A DNA stretch of 8,005 nucleotides. Source: Clostridiales bacterium. GTDB taxonomy: Bacteria > Bacillota > Clostridia > Lachnospirales > Lachnospiraceae. Position numbers and translations under genes: made by a program. Of the stretch, positions 5,221-8,005 are shown one piece after another. Numbering within the stretch: position 1 is the first letter of the stretch; each line of letters opens with the position of its first letter. The stretch covers positions 530 to 8,534 of the forward strand of contig JAHZHG010000066.1 in assembly GCA_019420425.1 (NCBI GenBank). The letters run 5' to 3'. The notes beneath the pieces were generated by a model. It saw only the letters and a program-made list of their open reading frames with translations, had not been told where the DNA came from and ran no database searches.

Positions 5221-6063
5221 ATGGAAAAAGCGATTAAGCGGTATTTTCCCATCTTTGTGCTCCCTACACTGATTGCATTTGTCATGGGCTTTGTGGTTCC
5301 CTTTATCATGGGTGTGTACCTGTCCTTCTGTGAATTTACCACAGTTACCGATGCAGTCTGGGTAGGCTTTAATAACTACACGAAAATCTGGAGTGATTCC
5401 ACCTTTATCCATGCCCTGTGGTACACGGCGGCATTTACCGTGGTTTCCGTTATTCTGATCAATGTACTGGCCTTTGCGGTGGCTATTTTACTGACGAAAA
5501 AAATCCGCGGTACCAATATCTTCCGTACAGTATTTTTTATGCCGAATCTGATCGGTGGTATCGTGTTGGGATATATCTGGCAGCTCCTGCTCAATGGTAT
5601 TCTGCAGGAATTTGGCCGCACTCTGACCTACAATGAAACGTATGGCTTCTGGGGCCTGATGATTCTGACCTGCTGGCAGCAGATCGGTTACATGATGATC
5701 ATCTACATTGCCGGTATCCAGAATGTGCCGGGTGAGCTGATCGAGGCGGCCAAGATTGACGGCGCTACGCCGAAGCAGACCCTGTTCAAGGTGACGATCC
5801 CCATGGTCATGCCGTCCATCACGATCTGTACCTTCCTGACGCTGACCAACTCCTTCAAGCTGTACGACCAGAACCTGGCGCTTACCGCAGGAGAACCGTC
5901 CAAGATGTCAGAGATGCTGGCTCTGAATATCTGCAATACCTTCTATGGCAGAACCGGCTATGAGGGCGTAGGACAGGCCAAGGCAGTCGTATTCTTCCTG
6001 CTTGTGGCAGTAATCGCGCTGGCCCAGAACTGGCTGACGAGGAAAAAGGAGGTGCAGCAGTAA
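5221..6063 (+). CDS. Sugar ABC transporter permease, MalF/UgpA type
   Basis: An inner subunit of the sugar importer, 280 residues with about six membrane segments (near 11-33, 69-91, 102-124, 144-166, 197-215, 253-271). The cytoplasmic EAA loop that docks on the ATPase is clear at about residues 175-198: EAAKIDG, then KVTIPMVMP. It has the compact length of Gram-positive MalF-like permeases and lacks the large periplasmic loop of E. coli MalF. AGGAGG lies seven bases before the ATG. Its stop codon overlaps the start of the next permease by one base (TAATG), indicating translational coupling. It pairs with that permease to form the channel. Confidence 0.93.
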   Translation: MEKAIKRYFPIFVLPTLIAFVMGFVVPFIMGVYLSFCEFTTVTDAVWVGFNNYTKIWSDSTFIHALWYTAAFTVVSVILINVLAFAVAILLTKKIRGTNIFRTVFFMPNLIGGIVLGYIWQLLLNGILQEFGRTLTYNETYGFWGLMILTCWQQIGYMMIIYIAGIQNVPGELIEAAKIDGATPKQTLFKVTIPMVMPSITICTFLTLTNSFKLYDQNLALTAGEPSKMSEMLALNICNTFYGRTGYEGVGQAKAVVFFLLVAVIALAQNWLTRKKEVQQ

Positions 6064-6902
6064 TGAACGCAAGAAAAGCAAAGCACGGCGGGATTCTGAC
6101 CGCAGTATTTTCTGTGATTTCCCTGGCATACCTGTTTCCGATTTTTCTGGTTGTCCTGAATTCGTTTAAAAAGAAAACCTACATAAACAAAAGGCCCTTT
6201 GCTATCCCCACAGGGAAGATGTTTGTCGGCTGGGACAACTACGTTCAGGGTGTGGAAAAGGCAGGCTTTTTCCAGGCCTTTGGGTACTCCCTGTTTATTA
6301 CGGTTTGTTCCGTCCTGCTGATTATCATCTGCACCTCCATGTGCGCATGGTACATCACCCGGGTGAAAAACGCATTTACCAAGGGACTGTATTACTTCTG
6401 CCTGTTTTCGATGATTATTCCCTTCCAGATGGTTATGTTCACCCTGTCCAAGCTGGCCAACATGATGAAGCTGAGCAATCCTGTGGGCATTGTGTTTGTC
6501 TATCTGGGCTTTGGCGCAGGGCTGGCGGTGTTTATGTTCTGCGGCTTTGTGAAATCCATTCCGCTGGAGATCGAAGAGGCGGCTATGATCGATGGCTGTA
6601 CGCCGATCCAGACCTTCTTTAAGGTGGTTCTGCCCATCTTAAAGCCCACCTGCATTACGGTGGCTATTCTGGACGCCATGTGGATCTGGAACGATTACCT
6701 GCTTCCCTATCTGGTACTGGATATTAAAAAGTATAAAACCATCCCTATCGTGGTACAGTATTTCCGCGGCAACTACGGCTCCGTGGATATGGGCATGATG
6801 ATGGCGGTGCTGGTGCTTTCGATTATTCCGATCGTTATTTTTTATCTGGCCTGCCAGAAGCACATCATCGAAGGTGTAGTTGCAGGAGCCGTAAAGGGCT
6901 GA
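6063..6902 (+). CDS. Sugar ABC transporter permease, MalG/UgpE type
   Basis: The second channel subunit, 279 residues with about six membrane segments (near 11-33, 74-98, 108-126, 140-163, 196-215, 242-264). The EAA loop is at about 171-195: EEAAMIDG, then KVVLPILKP. The C-terminus HIIEGVVAGAVKG is the typical MalG-family tail, thought to reach the ATPase dimer. The start overlaps the previous stop, with AAGGAGGTG eight bases upstream, inside the end of the preceding gene. It is followed after 27 bases by malQ. No ATP-binding subunit lies between or beside the permeases in the visible sequence. Confidence 0.94.
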   Translation: MNARKAKHGGILTAVFSVISLAYLFPIFLVVLNSFKKKTYINKRPFAIPTGKMFVGWDNYVQGVEKAGFFQAFGYSLFITVCSVLLIIICTSMCAWYITRVKNAFTKGLYYFCLFSMIIPFQMVMFTLSKLANMMKLSNPVGIVFVYLGFGAGLAVFMFCGFVKSIPLEIEEAAMIDGCTPIQTFFKVVLPILKPTCITVAILDAMWIWNDYLLPYLVLDIKKYKTIPIVVQYFRGNYGSVDMGMMMAVLVLSIIPIVIFYLACQKHIIEGVVAGAVKG

Positions 6903-6929
6903 TGACGGGCAGAAGAGAGGAGGCATAGG

Positions 6930-8005
6930 ATGAGAGCGAGCGGAGTTTTACTACCTGTTTCAAGCCTGCCGTCAAAATACGGGATAGGCGGATTTTCCAA
7001 AGAAGCGTATACATTCGCGGATCAGCTGAAAAAGGCCGGGCAGAAATACTGGCAGCTGCTTCCGATCGGTCCCACCGGTTATGGAGACTCTCCCTACCAG
7101 TCCTTTTCCGCTTTTGCCGGGAATCCATATTTTATCGACCTGGATACACTGAAAGAGGAGGGGCTGCTGGAGCCGGGAGAATATGAGGACGCGATGAGCG
7201 GCGCAGATCCCAGGTATGTGGACTATGAGCGGCTTTACCGGACCAGATATCCGATCCTGAGAAAGGCATACCGGCGGTTCTGCCAAAAGCCGGAACCGGA
7301 TTTCGACGGGTTTTGCCGGGAAAACCGCGGATGGCTGGAGGACTACAGCCTGTTTATGGCCATCAAGGAGCATTTCGGCCAGCGAAGCTGGGATTCCTGG
7401 GATGAGGATATCCGGCTGCGCCGTCCGGAGGCCCTGGAAAGCTACGAAAAAACATACACAGAGGAGATTGGGTTTTACCGGTTCCTCCAGTATAAGGTAT
7501 TTGCCCAGTGGAAACGGCTGAAAGCATATGCCAATCAGCTAGGCATAGAGATCATCGGGGATATTCCCGTATATGTAGCCTTTGACAGCGCGGACAGCTG
7601 GGCGCATCCGGAGCTGTTCCAGTTTGACGGGGAGGAGCGCCCGACGCAGATCGCGGGCTGCCCGCCCGATGCCTTTGCGGCTGACGGCCAGCTGTGGGGG
7701 AACCCGCTGTACGACTGGGAGTACCATGAGAAAACCGGCTTCGCCTGGTGGATTCAGCGGATGAAATACTGCTTTACCCTCTACGACGTGGTGCGGATCG
7801 ACCACTTCCGGGGCTTCGACGAGTATTTTTCCATTCCCTACGGGGCGTCCACGGCAGCCGGAGGATGCTGGCGCAAAGGGCCGGGAACGGTTTTCTTTGA
7901 CCGGATAAAGGAGGAACTGGGCGATGCGCCGATCATTGCAGAGGATCTGGGCTATGTGACGGAGGGTGTACGCCGGCTGGTAAAGTATGCCGGATACCCC
8001 AGCAT
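6930..8005 (+). CDS. malQ: 4-alpha-glucanotransferase (amylomaltase, GH77), 3' end beyond window
   Basis: A cytoplasmic enzyme that transfers alpha-1,4-glucan segments between maltodextrins, releasing glucose and lengthening chains for phosphorylase. The first 358 codons are visible, out of about 500 usual for the family. Signatures are the N-terminal RASGVLLPVSSLPS, then GYGDSPYQSFSAFAGNPYFI, GDIPVYVAFDSAD and NPLYDWEYH. The catalytic nucleophile Asp is D291 in VRIDHFRGF and the acid/base Glu is E338 in AEDLG, close to D293 and E340 of the Thermus enzyme. The third catalytic Asp lies past the right edge. AGGAGG sits six bases before the ATG. It is the last visible gene of the sugar uptake operon and the main reason to think that operon handles maltodextrins. 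Confidence 0.95.
   Translation, partial: MRASGVLLPVSSLPSKYGIGGFSKEAYTFADQLKKAGQKYWQLLPIGPTGYGDSPYQSFSAFAGNPYFIDLDTLKEEGLLEPGEYEDAMSGADPRYVDYERLYRTRYPILRKAYRRFCQKPEPDFDGFCRENRGWLEDYSLFMAIKEHFGQRSWDSWDEDIRLRRPEALESYEKTYTEEIGFYRFLQYKVFAQWKRLKAYANQLGIEIIGDIPVYVAFDSADSWAHPELFQFDGEERPTQIAGCPPDAFAADGQLWGNPLYDWEYHEKTGFAWWIQRMKYCFTLYDVVRIDHFRGFDEYFSIPYGASTAAGGCWRKGPGTVFFDRIKEELGDAPIIAEDLGYVTEGVRRLVKYAGYPS

Overview
This roughly 8 kb stretch looks like a chromosomal segment of a mid-G+C Firmicute, most likely a Lachnospiraceae-type gut clostridium. The evidence is indirect: strong AGGAGG-type ribosome binding sites, TTGACA/TATAAT-like promoters in AT-rich gaps, coding G+C of roughly one half, and the protein types present (ROK repressor, cyclophilin, MalF/MalG-type permeases, GH77 enzyme). 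No RNA genes, CRISPR arrays, insertion sequences or phage genes were seen.

Left part (1-2130). A minus-strand gene begins at the left edge; only its first four codons are visible. It diverges from a plus-strand ROK-family repressor gene. The gap between them holds a promoter for each direction and a 30-bp near-perfect palindrome next to the minus-strand -10, as expected for a repressor controlling the divergent gene. Downstream is a two-copy DUF305 protein rich in Cys, Met and HH motifs. Its ribosome binding site lies in the 3' arm of a predicted RNA hairpin. A bidirectional terminator ends this gene and the convergent cyclophilin.

Middle part (2135-3624). A cyclophilin-type peptidyl-prolyl isomerase (minus) and a GNAT acetyltransferase (plus) diverge from overlapping promoters. 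The acetyltransferase reading frame is broken by an apparent one-base loss near its C-terminus, so it is annotated as a frameshifted gene.

Right part (3625-8005). An alpha-glucan/maltodextrin-type sugar operon: a consensus-like promoter, three tandem 12-bp quasi-palindromic repeats just downstream of it (probable operator array, the first also cre-like), a leader hairpin, a secreted sugar-binding protein, a terminator-like hairpin, two MalF/MalG-type permeases overlapping by one base, and the start of a 4-alpha-glucanotransferase (malQ) running off the right edge. The binding protein delivers an oligosaccharide to the permease pair and MalQ would remodel imported maltodextrins in the cytoplasm. 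No transporter ATPase is in the visible part, which fits use of a shared MsmX-type ATPase encoded elsewhere.

I did not see a clearly undescribed system. The points most worth a second look are the triple 12-bp operator array, the palindrome of the ROK divergon, the hairpin masking the DUF305 ribosome binding site, and the unusual signal peptide of the binding protein.
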